Below are positions 1 through 10,939 of a DNA stretch of 64,000 nucleotides, one piece after another. The DNA is taken from positions 6,096,001-6,160,000 of the forward strand of contig NC_085133.1 of the NCBI RefSeq assembly GCF_030269925.1. Direction: 5' to 3'. Source of the stretch: Bombyx mori. Lineage: Eukaryota; Arthropoda; Insecta; Lepidoptera; Bombycidae. The position numbers were made by a program, and so were the translations under genes. Within the stretch, counting starts at the first letter, position 1. The number at the start of each line of letters is the position of its first letter. Below the pieces are notes generated by a model that searched no databases, was not told where the DNA came from, and worked only from the letters and a program-made list of their open reading frames with translations.

Positions 1-2195
1 AGACGCACGTGGGCCGCTATCCAGCCCACGCGCAGTCTCCCCGGGTCCCCCGTCGATCTTCCCGGCGGAGGAGTGGCCAAGGAAGTGGCTGCCTCCACAG
101 GGCAGCGCGCCCACACCGACCTGGCTCCAGAGTACCCTGAGCGAAGTTCGCCCACGGTCACGCTCTCCAGGGCACATCCACCTTGGGCGGCTATCGCGGC
201 TGCCACCTCCTCCTTGGTAGCACAGTCGTCCAGGCCGGTGATTCTAATCTCGGCCATCCTCACCGGCCTGTGCACGCGCACCTCATCCTCCGGCAGTGCC
301 ACGCGGAGCGTCGCCACTAGTTTGTCCGCGATGCCAGAACTATCGGCACCGGGACACTCCAGCAGCTTCGCTCCATTGGCTGTGTGCCGGAAGCGGAGGC
401 CCTCCTCTGCCCCGATTTCATCCAAACTTACGGCCGCGCGCGCCCGGGCCATCACCTCATTATAGGTGAGGCCCTTTTCGGCAGCGGCCGGCAGCAACGT
501 CACTACGACGGCAGCCGACCGCGCTGCGCGCGGCCTCTTCTTTTTACCATTCTTCTTCCTGGCTGCCAGTGCTCGATTCTCACGAGGAGCAGCTACGGCC
601 GCCAGCTCTGTGCTTCGTGCTGCAGCGGTCGGCGCTCGACCCCCTCTGGGAGCTGCCAGAGCCGCTGTCTGCTGCCTTGCTTTCTTGCCCCGCTTCACCA
701 CTTCCGTCCAGCCCTCGTCCATGCTTGACGGGGGAGCAGGAAGGGGACGGGGTTGGGATTTTGGGGCAGGATTCTGGGCACCCGTACCCTTGTTGTTTTG
801 GTCCCGGCCTCTACGCCGTGCCAACCTCGCGGATGGAGTGGGGATAGAGGTCGGCCGGGCGGCCTGGCTCCGCGGGGTGGCTGCAGCTGTTGGCGCCGAG
901 ATGCAGTCTCCGGAACCAATCGAGGAACGGAGCATCTCCTCGAGGCCGGCAAAGTGCTTGCCGACCTCAACCGCCACCGCCCGCGAGATACAGGCCACCA
1001 TTTCCTCTCTGCTTGGGAGGGAGTCCACCTCTACCATCCCAGCAGCCGTGTTGTGTGGCCCGCGAGCCTGCAACCCCGCAGCACGCGAGGGCGAAAGAGG
1101 CGGCGGTAGCGCCGGCCACTCATCCACCATCCTCGCCAGTGGCGAACGGATGTCTTCAGCCCGCGCTGGCGCAGGGCTTAGCCTTCCTCTCCGTGTAGAC
1201 GCAGGGGCGGCCGATATCCGCGGAGGCGGCGCAGGCCTTAACTCGACCCTACGTGGAGGGCGAGGGAGCGCGGGGCTATGCGCTAGCGGGACAGGGGCCA
1301 CAGGATTGGGCTCTGGCATTTGCGCCGTCACACTCACAGCGGACCGCAAGTGCACGTCAATATCCATCGCCCCCGCGGGGGGGCCAGAGCGAGCCAGCGG
1401 CGGCCTCGGCAACAGGGGAGTCCCTCCCCGCAAGGCCGGGGTATCTCCCGAGATGCGACTCTCTCTGGAGTCACAATGAGCGACAAGATCTTTGCTCTCC
1501 ACCTCTCGGCTCTCTACCAAGTCATAAAGCTTGGACATGGTGGGGATCAGCCTTGTTCTCACCATAGCGGCTGCCTCCCGGAGCCGTTTCCGGTAACTGC
1601 TGCCTGGCTCGGCGCCCTTGGCAGCCACAGTCGACAGCAGCTTGCCCAAATTGACCAGTGCAAGGTCGAGGTCCCGGAACGTCTCGTCCCCGCTAGCCAG
1701 GGACGCGGCCGACGTCGACATCGACTCCACGGACGTCGCTGGTGACACAGCGCCCCTCCTCCTCACTGGTACCCACTGGGGAGCGGGCATCGCGTCTTCC
1801 GACGTAGCAGGCCCCGGAACCACCGGAGTCACCTCCTCGATGGCCATCGTCTTTTCCGGCACCTCAGTGCCGGAGGATGACGCGCAGCTGTCATCGGAAA
1901 TTGGTAATGCCGTCTTTCTTCTCCCCCTCTTTTTCCCCGCCGATGGTTTGGTGGGACTGATTATACCCGAGTCGCTGGCGAGCGCAGAGCGCATCGAGCC
2001 GGCGATCGGGGAACACCTCGGTTCGACGGGAATTCCGCTGCCCGTCGCACAGCCCCCTTCATCCTGACAATTGTTGCCCCCCCCAGAGTACGTGGGGCAG
2101 CGTGCTTCCACTGAGGTGGAAGCACGGAGGGATTCTCCGCCCGACTCGCGGGCGGTACCCTCCTGGGGTACAAACTTTTTACAATGTGCCATCAT
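1..2195 (-). CDS. R1-clade LINE ORF1 (gag-like), 5' part, runs off the left edge
   Basis: I translated the minus strand by hand. The frame is open from ATG at 2195 (a second ATG follows at 2192) to the window edge, about 731 codons with no stop. The N-terminal half is low-complexity, rich in Ser, Pro, Ala and Arg. Helical blocks follow: around 1680-1500 (contains NLGKLLSTVAAKGAEPG) and around 1010-930 (contains REEMVACISRAVAVEVGKHF). The C-terminal part seen at 540-1 has the layout I know from R1/TRAS/SART-type gag: a basic stretch KKKRPRAARS, then EKGLTYNEVMARAR, EIGAEEGLRFRHTANGAKLL, SVTVGELRSGYSG, SVWARCPVEAA and LRVGWIAAHVRL. In that family CCHC zinc knuckles come next, which would lie beyond position 1. 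The product would be an RNA-binding protein of the retrotransposon particle. GC content is far above the flanks. Intactness of the whole element cannot be judged. Confidence 0.82.
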   Translation of the reverse strand, partial: MMAHCKKFVPQEGTARESGGESLRASTSVEARCPTYSGGGNNCQDEGGCATGSGIPVEPRCSPIAGSMRSALASDSGIISPTKPSAGKKRGRRKTALPISDDSCASSSGTEVPEKTMAIEEVTPVVPGPATSEDAMPAPQWVPVRRRGAVSPATSVESMSTSAASLASGDETFRDLDLALVNLGKLLSTVAAKGAEPGSSYRKRLREAAAMVRTRLIPTMSKLYDLVESREVESKDLVAHCDSRESRISGDTPALRGGTPLLPRPPLARSGPPAGAMDIDVHLRSAVSVTAQMPEPNPVAPVPLAHSPALPRPPRRVELRPAPPPRISAAPASTRRGRLSPAPARAEDIRSPLARMVDEWPALPPPLSPSRAAGLQARGPHNTAAGMVEVDSLPSREEMVACISRAVAVEVGKHFAGLEEMLRSSIGSGDCISAPTAAATPRSQAARPTSIPTPSARLARRRGRDQNNKGTGAQNPAPKSQPRPLPAPPSSMDEGWTEVVKRGKKARQQTAALAAPRGGRAPTAAARSTELAAVAAPRENRALAARKKNGKKKRPRAARSAAVVVTLLPAAAEKGLTYNEVMARARAAVSLDEIGAEEGLRFRHTANGAKLLECPGADSSGIADKLVATLRVALPEDEVRVHRPVRMAEIRITGLDDCATKEEVAAAIAAQGGCALESVTVGELRSGYSGARSVWARCPVEAATSLATPPPGRSTGDPGRLRVGWIAAHVR

Positions 2196-2787
2196 ATATT
2201 GCCTTTTTATTAACCAGGGGTTTGGTCCCCTGGGATCTATGACACCCTCGGGACTGGAAACCCTCCAGCCATACATCCCATCGCCGGGTGTCGAGCTTGG
2301 GATTAGGGCATTTTTGAAGAGGTTTGCATCCTCGCGGCTTCGACCAGTAAAGGCAGAAGCCCCCGTTCCCCATGACTGGGGTTTACGGTTTGGCCGACGG
2401 TGGCCGAAGCCTGTCCATCGCCCACAACGCGGTGCGGAGCCACGCCGGCGAACCGGTACCTCCCATATCTGGAAGGCCTTCCCCTGTAGCCGAAGCCGGG
2501 GACATGGCAACCCGCAGCCGGAAGACACCAAAGTGCCGCTGGCTCACCAGGCTCCCGAGAACCAACCCCTCATCCCCAGAATGGAACTCTTTGTCAGTGC
2601 AAAGGGCGTGGGGAGAAGGTCCCTCGCTCCCTCTCAAGGCATCCCCCGCAGAATGCGAAGGCGGCCGAGGAGAGCTGGGCGCAGTTCTCTTAGTCGCGGC
2701 GTCCCACACAGATTCCTCTGCACGCGATTTTAGGGACGCACGCTTAAGCCCCACCGCCACGACAAGGCGGAACTACATTCGGTGGGG
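2196..2787 (-). promoter_or_regulatory. 5' UTR of the R1-clade LINE
   Basis: GC-rich sequence upstream of the gag ATG, on the minus strand. It changes abruptly to AT-rich DNA near 2788, which I take as the element's 5' end. The outermost part can fold: CGGTGGGG at 2780-2787 pairs with CCCCACCG at 2749-2756 around a 23-nt loop. No ORF here looks genuine. The flank is neither telomeric TTAGG repeat nor 28S rDNA as far as I can tell, which argues against a canonical TRAS/SART or R1 insertion site. Confidence 0.55.
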
Positions 2788-3094
2788 AATTATAAAACTT
2801 AACTCAATTGCTTAGAGCATAAAGCATATACTCGTTTGAAATTAATTATACAGTGAAAACAGCCAGACTAATTACGGAAGGCCGAAGGGTATCTCTTTGA
2901 AGTCACCGCCTTGTAATTTAGAAACATAATAAGCAACTTTGAACTGGACGATAAAATTTTTGGTTCCTCGAGGTGTTTATAGGCTGTTTACTTTAATTGA
3001 AGATATAATTGAAGTTTTGAATGTGATTAAAACGATTTCGAGATGATTTACGGATTAAAGAATCCATTTTCACGGACAGGCGCGTTCTATGTGA
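2788..3094. other. AT-rich DNA, nothing recognised
   Basis: Flank between the R1-clade element and the next SINE. No ORF, repeat or splice-flanked exon was recognised. Confidence 0.5.
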
Positions 3095-3424
3095 GTTCTA
3101 AGGTTTCAGTATAGTTACAACGGCTGCCCCACACTTCAAACCGAAACGCATTACTGCTTCACGACAGAAATAGGCAGCGTGGTGGTACTTAACCGTGCGG
3201 ACTCACAATAGGTCCTACCACCAGTAATTACGCAATATAATTTTGCGAGTTTTGATTTTTATTACATAATGTTATTCCTTCACCGTGGAAATCAATCGTG
3301 AACATTTGTTAAGTACGTATTTAATTAGAAAAATTGGTACCCGCCTGCGGGATTCGAACACCGGTGCATCGCTCGACATGTACGAATGCACCGGACGTCT
3401 TATCCTTTAGGCCACTACGACTTA
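3095..3424 (-). repeat. Bm1 SINE, head and body, 3' end missing
   Basis: Minus-oriented copy. It ends at the tRNA-related head near 3424, with box B-like GGATTCGAACACC at about 3350, and contains the body motif GGTCCTACCACCAGTAATTA (antisense). The distal 3' part and A-tail are missing, so it is a 3'-truncated or eroded copy. Confidence 0.8.
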
Positions 3425-4362
3425 ATATGGTGCCACCACTCCTGCTTATTTCCGCCGTGTAGCATTCATACATTGCAGTCATGCTGATTCTGGGTTCCAT
3501 TAACTACTGAACACCTATTTAGTCGTAGTTCATTCATACGTGTATAAGTATGTATAACCACCTTAAAAAAACTTGATGTAATAAACATTATTTTGACAAA
3601 CACATTTTGCACTGGTCGTAATAATCAATGTTTCATTTTCCATGTCCTCAACTTAAGATTTTTCGTATGAGACGAAAGCAAAGATAACCAGAACTCGAAT
3701 ACCAGATAAATTTACAGAAAAGCTGGATCTAAGCGAGCATCGAATCCTGGCTCTCATTTACAAATTTGCAACTACCCTCAGTGTCTGAGTCCCGAAATAA
3801 TCGCATCACTCAAAACTTCATGACAGGCTGGTATCCGAAGCTCGACAGCTCCTGCAGGAAGTCAATCACTCATTTGACCTTGCCGGCGACCTAGGGGGAT
3901 TATCTGGTAGGAGGTGGCAAGACAGTTCGTGTACGTATTTGTCATTGGTGAGTACTTTTCTTATGTGGCAAAGGGACACGTATAGGCAATTGTTTTTTTT
4001 TTTCACGATAACTTTTATAGTCCCAAAGATAGCGTAGGATAGTTTATATCCCGAAATATGTAGGGAGGTAGTGGCGTAACTGTTACTAAATCAACAAGAA
4101 CCCACATCTTTCAATGTTTATTAATACAATTGTGTGTATAAGAGAGTTTGTCTGTCACGAAACGAAAAACACTAACTTCGTATCTGTCTTCGGTTTGTCC
4201 AGGATAAACACTGAAGCGACTAGACATGCTGAACTGATTCCGATGAAATTTCATTGACCGACGGCTGGTACTTTAAAAGACATTATGGGGTAATTCTATC
4301 TCAAAGCTATACACAATTTTGTATATATGCAGCGTATTAGGTTAGATTACGTTTGCAATACC
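3425..4362. other. AT-rich DNA, nothing clear
   Basis: The first 40 bases look like a worn piece of Bm1 body. The rest carries no ORF or repeat that I recognise. Confidence 0.4.
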
Positions 4363-4695
4363 TTTTTTTTATAGCCCTTGGAAGCATACGCGCATACGGC
4401 CCACGTGATGGTGAGTGATTACCGTCGCCCATGGACTTCAGCAATGCCAGGGGCAGAGCCAAGCCGCTGCCTACCGCTTAATACTCTCCATAAGCCTCTT
4501 TTAAAGAAGAACATGTCATAGCGCTCGGGAAACACCGTGGAGGGGAGCTCATTCTATAGCCGGATGGTACGTGGCAAAAAGACCTCTGGAAACGCACTGT
4601 CGATGAACGCAGCGGTTCCCGATGATATGGATGAACTCTGCTCCGATGGCGGGAGGTGCGGTGATAAAAAGGAGATGAGGGAATCATCTCAAGCT
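4363..4695 (-). repeat. 5'-truncated LINE, 3' end only (RLWNELP type)
   Basis: Poly(T) at 4363-4370 marks the A-tail of a minus copy. The frames encode a broken version of the LINE ORF2 C-terminus seen elsewhere here: a HRSRVHPY motif, then TVRFQRSF, then RLWNELPSTVFPERYDM. The short 3' UTR carries the tail shared with Bm1. It is frameshifted and cannot code. Confidence 0.75.
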
Positions 4696-5960
4696 TAACC
4701 ACTGATAAAATCTTGTTTGGAATTTACCATAAATGCCTAATAGAATTTACCAAATACCGATGCGCTTACAAAACAAAAACATAAACGAAAATTGCAAAAC
4801 AAACAAAAAACTATAGAATAAAAATAATAAAAACTTATATGTATATACGTACATATATGGTGCAAATTAATTTTCGTTGTTCGTTTCGCGGCCGCGTCTC
4901 GTTCAGGTTACGTAATGGTCAAAGGTCGGTATTTTACAAGCCCCGGGGCCTCGACGCGCCCAGTTTACGACTTCATAAATTTTGCAAAGTTTGACGAGAC
5001 CGTGTGTGTGCTGCAGACGCGAACGCTAAAGCTCAGTGTTACCGCGATCGACCGTTCTACCCGGTAATAACAAATTAATATGTTCCGATCCCTACATTAC
5101 CTGATGATACAACAGTCGGACTGTTAATTGAAACAAAAGTCAGCCAGGTTTCATTGAGTCACCACTTCTTCCCGACGATTCGTCATTAATATTATTACGC
5201 GCTGGGGTTCGGAATAAATAAATGTTCCGCCAAAGTATAATTAAAACTGTATTAGCACTTAGAACGCTTAAAACACTTCACTACACTTCTTCAAATACTT
5301 CTTCCGTTTCGCTTCAGGTGATCCGGTCGCTGTTTCGCTTCGAGTAGTTTCGGTTACTGACTGATTGCGCTCCATCTTTGCAACGCTTTTACAGCCGATA
5401 CTGCATTCCTAGAATTAATTATCGAGAATATTCCACACAAGTCGAGTATTGTGTTTCCGCTATCTGACAATGGCCTTGTACTTCTCGATGCTCCAGAAGC
5501 TACTAGATCCTACGATATTCGTTCGAATATTCGGCGATAGACGGCGTTATTCTTATTGGCGTAACAATATGAATATCTTAATTTACAAAGTAACTCTTCC
5601 GCTAATTCTCATTTTATTTTCTCCCAAACGAATAATTAACATTTCCACAGGTTTGAAGGTGTGTTTATCTTCAAGGTAAAATCATATCATCCAATCTACT
5701 ATAGTCATCTTTTAAATTCATTATATCCCAAAATTACGTGACATATACATTTTGATAGCCTGATTATACCACCACACGCGGTAGATGTGATGCGATAATC
5801 CGTTACGTAATCTTAATAGATATTTTTGATGTGTCTTCTCCTCCACAGTGTTCCTTAATCGCTATTGTGTATCTTCAAACGAAGTTTGAAAAGAGCCTTA
5901 AGCGGTAGGTGCGCCGAAACAGTACTCCTTTGCGAATGAAAGCCACTGTCACTGTCACTG
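4696..5960. other. Mostly unrecognised; one GC-richer block
   Basis: About 4870-5075 is richer in CG dinucleotides than its surroundings and might be a host regulatory block; there is no ORF to support a gene. Around 5880-5925 a worn piece of the RLWNELP-type LINE 3' end may be present (TTCAAACGAAG...TTAAGCGGTAGG). TGTCACTGTCACTG is a short repeat near 5945. Confidence 0.35.
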
Positions 5961-6165
5961 TTTTTTTTCCTGTCCATTCGCTGGTAGCCTAAGAGGCTAT
6001 TCCAGCTACGCCCGGACGGGTAGGTAAGCTCACGGACTCAACCTGAGAGAATTTGCTAACACTAGCCATAGCAAGAGCAGTGCTTCACAGAATCTACCAC
6101 CGGATCGGAATGGCGACTCACTGAGAAAACCCGGCGAGAAACTCAGTGGGTTGTGTCTATGGGTC
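5961..6165 (-). repeat. 3' UTR fragment of the LINE A family
   Basis: Starts with poly(T) at 5961 and matches, in the same orientation, the 3' UTR of LINE A at 18819-19029: GGTAGCCTAAGAGGCTATT, AGAGCAGTGCTTC, CTACCACCGGATCGGAA, GGCGAGAAACTCAGTGGG. ORF2 sequence is absent, so the copy was truncated inside the 3' UTR. Confidence 0.8.
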
Positions 6166-6300
6166 ATTTTTTGTGTCCTCGACCACGTGCATATAGAATT
6201 TCATGATAATCGGTTCAATAGTTAAGACGTGAAAGTTTAACAAACAAACAAACTCAGTTTCTCATTAATGATATTATGTACGGATAGTAATTGTTATTTT

Positions 6301-6605
6301 AAAGTGAAGTGTCTGAAAGTGGCACCTGTGACAGAGAAGCTGAGGAGTGCGCGTTTGGGATGGTATGGACATGTGATAAGACGAAATGAAAATGAGGTTG
6401 GTACGAGAGTGTTTACTATGAATGTGGAAGGATATAGAAGAAGAGGTAGATCTAAGAAGAAATGGATAGATTGTGTGAAAGACGATATGGATAAGAGAGG
6501 AGTGAGCGAAGAAATGGTATCTGATAGAAGAGTATGGAAGGAGAAAACATGTTGCGCCGACTCCAGGTGACTGGGAGAAGGGCAGGATAATGATGATGAT
6601 GAGTA
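6301..6605 (+). pseudogene. 5'-truncated LINE, ORF2 C-terminus (RGRPKKKW type)
   Basis: Reads a C-terminal peptide with [35 protein letters not shown] and [12 protein letters not shown], then a stop and an ATGATGATGATGAG tail. This is the familiar end of an insect LINE reverse transcriptase ORF (RTE-like by its motifs and trinucleotide tail). Two more copies lie at 34545 and 40608. The segment just upstream (about 6195-6285) is a worn lepidopteran repeat tail (TTCATGATAATCGGTTCAAT). Confidence 0.75.
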
Positions 6606-7206
6606 ATTGTTATTTTAAATTCATTAATTAAGATAAAAAAAACGTATCGACTTTAAGAACATTCCCTTCCAGGCTGTTTAATCGAAATAGCTAAGGCTAA
6701 AATTAAAATCCTGGGCTAATTCCTGAACAATAACAATAGGTTGTTCTTGCTTAACAAAATTATTAAAAAAAAACAGACCACCAAACTAAAACAACCACAA
6801 CCAATGAACTATCAAAAATAAAACCACCGGTTGGCTTTAACTGAATCACTCATGATGTGCCTTAAGCAAATTCAGACATAACACTCTCTGAATACGGCAC
6901 AGTTTTGTTTGGATTGTTATGTTAATATGGTCTCGGTGCCCCGGGGAGAGTGCACCTTTGACGTTTCGGCTCGCGCAGGCCTTTATTTACTCAAACTCTC
7001 TGTTGGGTATTTATGAATTTTGATAAATTCGAAACATTTTGAGGGCAGCTCAGATTCCAAATATAAACGATTTTGGTCTAGAATCGAGTGGTACATTTAA
7101 CTCTGTTTCAGTAAATGTGCTTTTTATTAATGTCGTGATGTGCGATTTATATTGATTTTTCTTTTATTCGACTGTAAATTTCATACTATGAATTAGGCAT
7201 AATATG
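6606..7206. other. AT-rich DNA, nothing recognised
   Basis: No ORF, exon or repeat recognised. A short GC-richer patch lies near 6930-6980. Confidence 0.4.
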
Positions 7207-7433
7207 TTTTTTTTTTTATTGCTAAGATGGGTGGACGAGCTCACAGCCCACCTGGTGTTAAGTGGCTACTGGAGCCCATAGACATCTACGACGTGTAAAT
7301 GCGCCATCCACCTCAAGATATCATAAGGTCTCAAGTATAGTTACAATGGCTGCCCCGCCCTTCAAATCGAAACGCATTTTTGCTTCACGGCAAAAATAGG
7401 CAGGGCATTGATACCTACCCCTGGTGGTGGTGG
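7207..7433 (-). repeat. Bm1 SINE, 3' part
   Basis: Poly(T) at 7207-7217, then the antisense Bm1 tail (GAGCTCACAGCCCACCTGG) and body (TACAATGGCTGCCCCGCCC). It breaks off before the tRNA-like head and ends in GGTGGTGGTGGTG. Confidence 0.85.
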
Positions 7434-7751
7434 TGTTATAAATTCCAAATAGCACAATGACAGTCTTAACTGCAATTAAGAATTTATTAGTAAAATCTTG
7501 TGTGCAATCTGTACATATTTAATTCAAAAGCATTTGGAAAACAAAAATGTACATGAACTCTGGGGCTTTCAAAAGTTTTGGCATAAGCATGAGAACGACC
7601 TTGTTTAAACAAAAATCTATACAAATTTTAGAACATAGTCGAGTTGTGACAAATCTATAGTATTGAATAACACTCCCTCTGCTGGCCGCCGCGATAAGTG
7701 TCCGTACGTGAACAAAATCACTGTACTATGATTTACGTATATACATACATA
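7434..7751. other. AT-rich DNA, nothing recognised
   Basis: No ORF or repeat family identified. Confidence 0.4.
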
Positions 7752-7939
7752 TTTTTCCCTACCTATTCTAGTAACCTCGAGGGGTTATTCTAGATTCGCC
7801 GAACTAGTAGGTGAGCTCACGGGGCTCAAACCCGGAGTGTTGCTAACACTGGCCCTAGCAAGTGCAGTGCTTCGCGGAATCTACCACCGGATCGGAAACG
7901 AGACCCACTGAGAAGAACCGGCGAGAAACTCAGCGGGCT
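7752..7939 (-). repeat. 3' UTR fragment of the LINE A family
   Basis: Antisense copy of the same 3' UTR as 18819-19029 (CTACCACCGGATCGGAAACG, GGCGAGAAACTCAGCGGGCT). It abuts, without a gap, a plus-oriented end of a different LINE at 7940, giving a head-to-head fused pair. Confidence 0.8.
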
Positions 7940-8253
7940 CACATACAACATGTCACCGCCCGCCACCGGAGTAGAGTTCATCCATACTACCTGGAGCCAC
8001 TGCAGTCACCCACAGTGCGTTTCCAGAGATCTTTTTTGCCACGTACCATCCGGCTATGGAATGAGCTCCCCTCCACGGTGTTTCCCGAGCGCTATGACAT
8101 GTCCGTCTTCAAACGAGGCTTGTGGAGAGTATTAAGCGGTAGGCAGCGGCTTGGCTCTGCCCTTGGCATTGCTGAAGTCCATGGGCGACGGTAACCACTC
8201 ACCATCAGGTGGGCCGTATGCTCGTAGGCCTACAAAGGCAATAAAAAAAAAAA
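7940..8253 (+). pseudogene. 5'-truncated LINE, 3' end (RLWNELP type)
   Basis: Best coding copy of this family in the window. Plus-strand frame: HRSRVHPYYLEPLQSPTVRF, then RTIRLWNELPSTVFPERYDM and FKRGLWRVLSGRQRLGSAL. A short 3' UTR (CACTCACCATCAGGTGGGCC) and AATAAAAAAAA follow. Only about 85 codons of ORF2 remain. Confidence 0.8.
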
Positions 8254-8627
8254 CTAAATAAACAATCAAAAAACGCCCTTTAGTAACTCTATGGAAACGA
8301 TCACGTGCCAGGAATGACATAAGGTTGGATGACGTGCTAGGCGTGTCACATGCTTAATGTCTTTGTGGTACAAACAACAAGAGTTGAAATGAAAAAAAAA
8401 GGGTGCAATTCATACGTGGTAATAGTGAAACCTACAAAATTTTTGGCTCAAGATAATGAAACCAATGTAAAATTTCGGGAAGAGGATAACAGTAGGTTTT
8501 AGTAATGATCATAGTGATACAAAGTTTGATAATTATTTTACATTTTATTCGCATATATTAAATAGATTTATACAGAATGTATTAAGTACGAATATTAGGT
8601 ATGATATATTAGGTATTAGTAGGAATT
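8254..8627. other. AT-rich DNA, nothing recognised
   Basis: No coding or repeat feature recognised. Confidence 0.4.
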
Positions 8628-8815
8628 GACTCCCCTCCATGGTGTTTCCGAGCGCTATGACATGTCCTTCTTCAAACGAGGCTTGCGGAGAGTACTTAAT
8701 GATAGGCAGCGGCTTGGCTCTGCTCCTGGTATTTCTGACGTCCATGAGCGACGGTGACCACTTACCATCAGGTGGGGCGTATGCTCGTCTGCCTTCAAAG
8801 AAAATAAAAAAGGTA
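8628..8815 (+). repeat. LINE 3' end (RLWNELP type), short
   Basis: Begins in the CTCCCCTCCATGGTGTTTCC segment of the ORF2 C-terminus and runs through TAGGCAGCGGCTTGGCTCTG to an A-rich end. Confidence 0.75.
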
Positions 8816-10648
8816 CAAAGCAGAACACAAAAAGAACCACGAATATAAGAAACACTGAATAATGCCTATCCTCTATTCATATCTCCTATCCTATCTCATT
8901 TTCCCCCACGTTAAATCTTATCAATTTATGAGTCGGTCTGTTTTTACTGTCGCTTTTTCCTTTCATCGACTTTCGGATCACAACGATACCAGAGAAGATT
9001 TCACTTTAAAAAATGAGAATGTGACTTATTTATATATCAACCGATCATGACATTTTGAATTGTGGCAATCGAGACTCTCTGAAATAACGATGAGAGACGA
9101 ATAAAAAATTTCAAATGTAATTTTATAATTATGATATCTTGGATTATTTGATTGTAATTTATACGCATAGGCGTTTCTTCCACTAGAGTAATTCATACAA
9201 GAAAGATCCAGTACTGTGTCCTCAATTTCATCGAACAGTAAATATATCTGTTTAATTATTTATAATATTATCTGTAATTTTTTATCCAAATCTTGGTAAT
9301 ATTTGAACATTTTAGTTAGTCCTCTTGAATGATGAAGTTTATAGTAACACGTACGCAATATTTGCGAGAAAAGACTTAAGTCCACAAATTAAAATCTCAA
9401 AATTTTGAAACTTATTACTGATACTTATCGTAGTATTTTCCTCGGCCTTTGAGGTCGTAGACATAATTAAAACTAATTTTACTTTTAATATTGAGTTTAT
9501 TATTTCCATATATACTTATAAGTTAATCGTGGTCACAGAAAAACTTCAATTATGATATGTAACAACACAGTTACACTATAATTGCAATATTAACGCCATC
9601 GATGTGCTCACACAACACTAATAATTACGCAAAGAGTTAATTTGATTGATTTGTCAGTACACGATATTCTAAAAAGATGTTTTATAAAGGTTCGTCAAGA
9701 AAAATATAAGTAAAAACAAACGCTTTATACTATAAACGCTAGCTTTCATATTTTGCACCATATCCTAATGTCCGCTCGTTTGTCTGCAGCTATCAAATTA
9801 GCGGGCAGATTGCCCCTTTGGCCCACTAACAGAGCTTAATGCTTTGCGGCCCTATGATGGCCCGTTTACGCAACTTTTTAGTTGCTAGTTGCTTGTCCCG
9901 TAGTGTAAAATTAAGGATAATTAAAGGGAGAAAGTACGCAAGACTTCGGAACTTAACTTCAATGTGTGACAAGAGTATGTTTTATCCATCCATTATGTAA
10001 GAAAGTAGGCACACCGTACTGCCACATCGTTTGGGGGAATAACCCAGTTCAACAAATATGTAAGTCTAAAGAAATCATCAGTGCTACCAGCGTCTGAGGA
10101 AACTCGTCGCTGTCCTCAAATTAAACAGTATATAATAAGAACATAAAAGTAAATGAGTTATGTAAAAAAAAAAACAGGAGGACACAAACAAGCACAGTTC
10201 TTTTGACTAGACATCCCTAATGTGATATAAACTGCAAATTAAGTAAAAACTCTCCGAGTTCATAGCCGGCTACGCTTTAATGAAACTCAGGAGTATGCTA
10301 TTAGCCCAAAACGTGATGAAGTTACAACGGTAATGGAGAAGTACATCTGATTTAAAAACATACTCTAACACTGCTAGAATAAGGTTTCGATTTGTTTGCG
10401 AAGAATATAGTGTGGGTCGTTCGGGTAGTGTCATTTCTTTTAAACAGGAAGAGTGATGTATTCTTTGATAGTCAATAGGCGAGCCAACTTACATTAATGC
10501 TGTTAAGAATGCTAAAAGTTTAATAAGCTTAATAGAATTACGTCCTTAACGATAGAGGCTCTTCAACTTTATGGACAATAGGCTTTTCATACGTAGGTAC
10601 ACCCAGTGATTTCCACTTACTACTGCTAAATGCTGATAATATTTTGAA
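8816..10648. other. AT-rich DNA without recognised features
   Basis: No credible exon. Open frames are below 70 codons and have no splice or domain support. A stretch near 9430-9475 resembles one at 47090-47135 (GGTCGTAG..ATAATTAAAACTA) and may be a worn repeat. Confidence 0.4.
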
Positions 10649-10935
10649 GTCGTCATGGTCTAAAGGATAAGACGTCCGATGTATTCGTGTCGAGAGATGC
10701 AACGGTGTTCGAATCCCGCAGGCAGGTCCAATATTTCAAATGAAATACGTACTTTAACAAATGTTCATGACGAACTTTACTACACGATGTTATTCCTTCA
10801 CCCTACGGTGAATATGTAGTAATAACATCGTGTTTCAATAACATCGTGTAATAATAAAGCGTGTAAAAATGAAACCCTCAAATTATAATTTGCGTAATAA
10901 AACTGGTGGTATAATATCTTGAAGGGTGGGGTAGC
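10649..10935 (+). repeat. Bm1 SINE, 5' half (tRNA-like head)
   Basis: Plus-oriented head with GTCGTCATGGTCTAAAGGAT and box B GGTGTTCGAATCCCGC, followed by the body up to AAACTGGTGGTA. It also has a local duplication of the AACATCGTGT segment. The copy is interrupted here by LINE sequence. Confidence 0.75.
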
Positions 10936-10939
10936 CTAC

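Noticed and set aside
466..1479. 337-codon plus-strand open frame over the GC-rich left end
   Set aside because: It is the antisense shadow of the R1-clade gag frame. The minus frame has family motifs; the plus frame has none.
2071..2815. Plus-strand frames of 220 and 147 codons and minus frames in 2179-2760
   Set aside because: GC-rich 5' UTR of the LINE; few stops by composition; no motifs.
3330..3424. Possible tRNA gene
   Set aside because: Box B-like motif belongs to the Bm1 tRNA-derived head; same for 10690, 61680 and 63800.
5449..5679. 76-codon plus frame with hydrophobic stretch
   Set aside because: AT-rich chance frame; nothing supports an exon.
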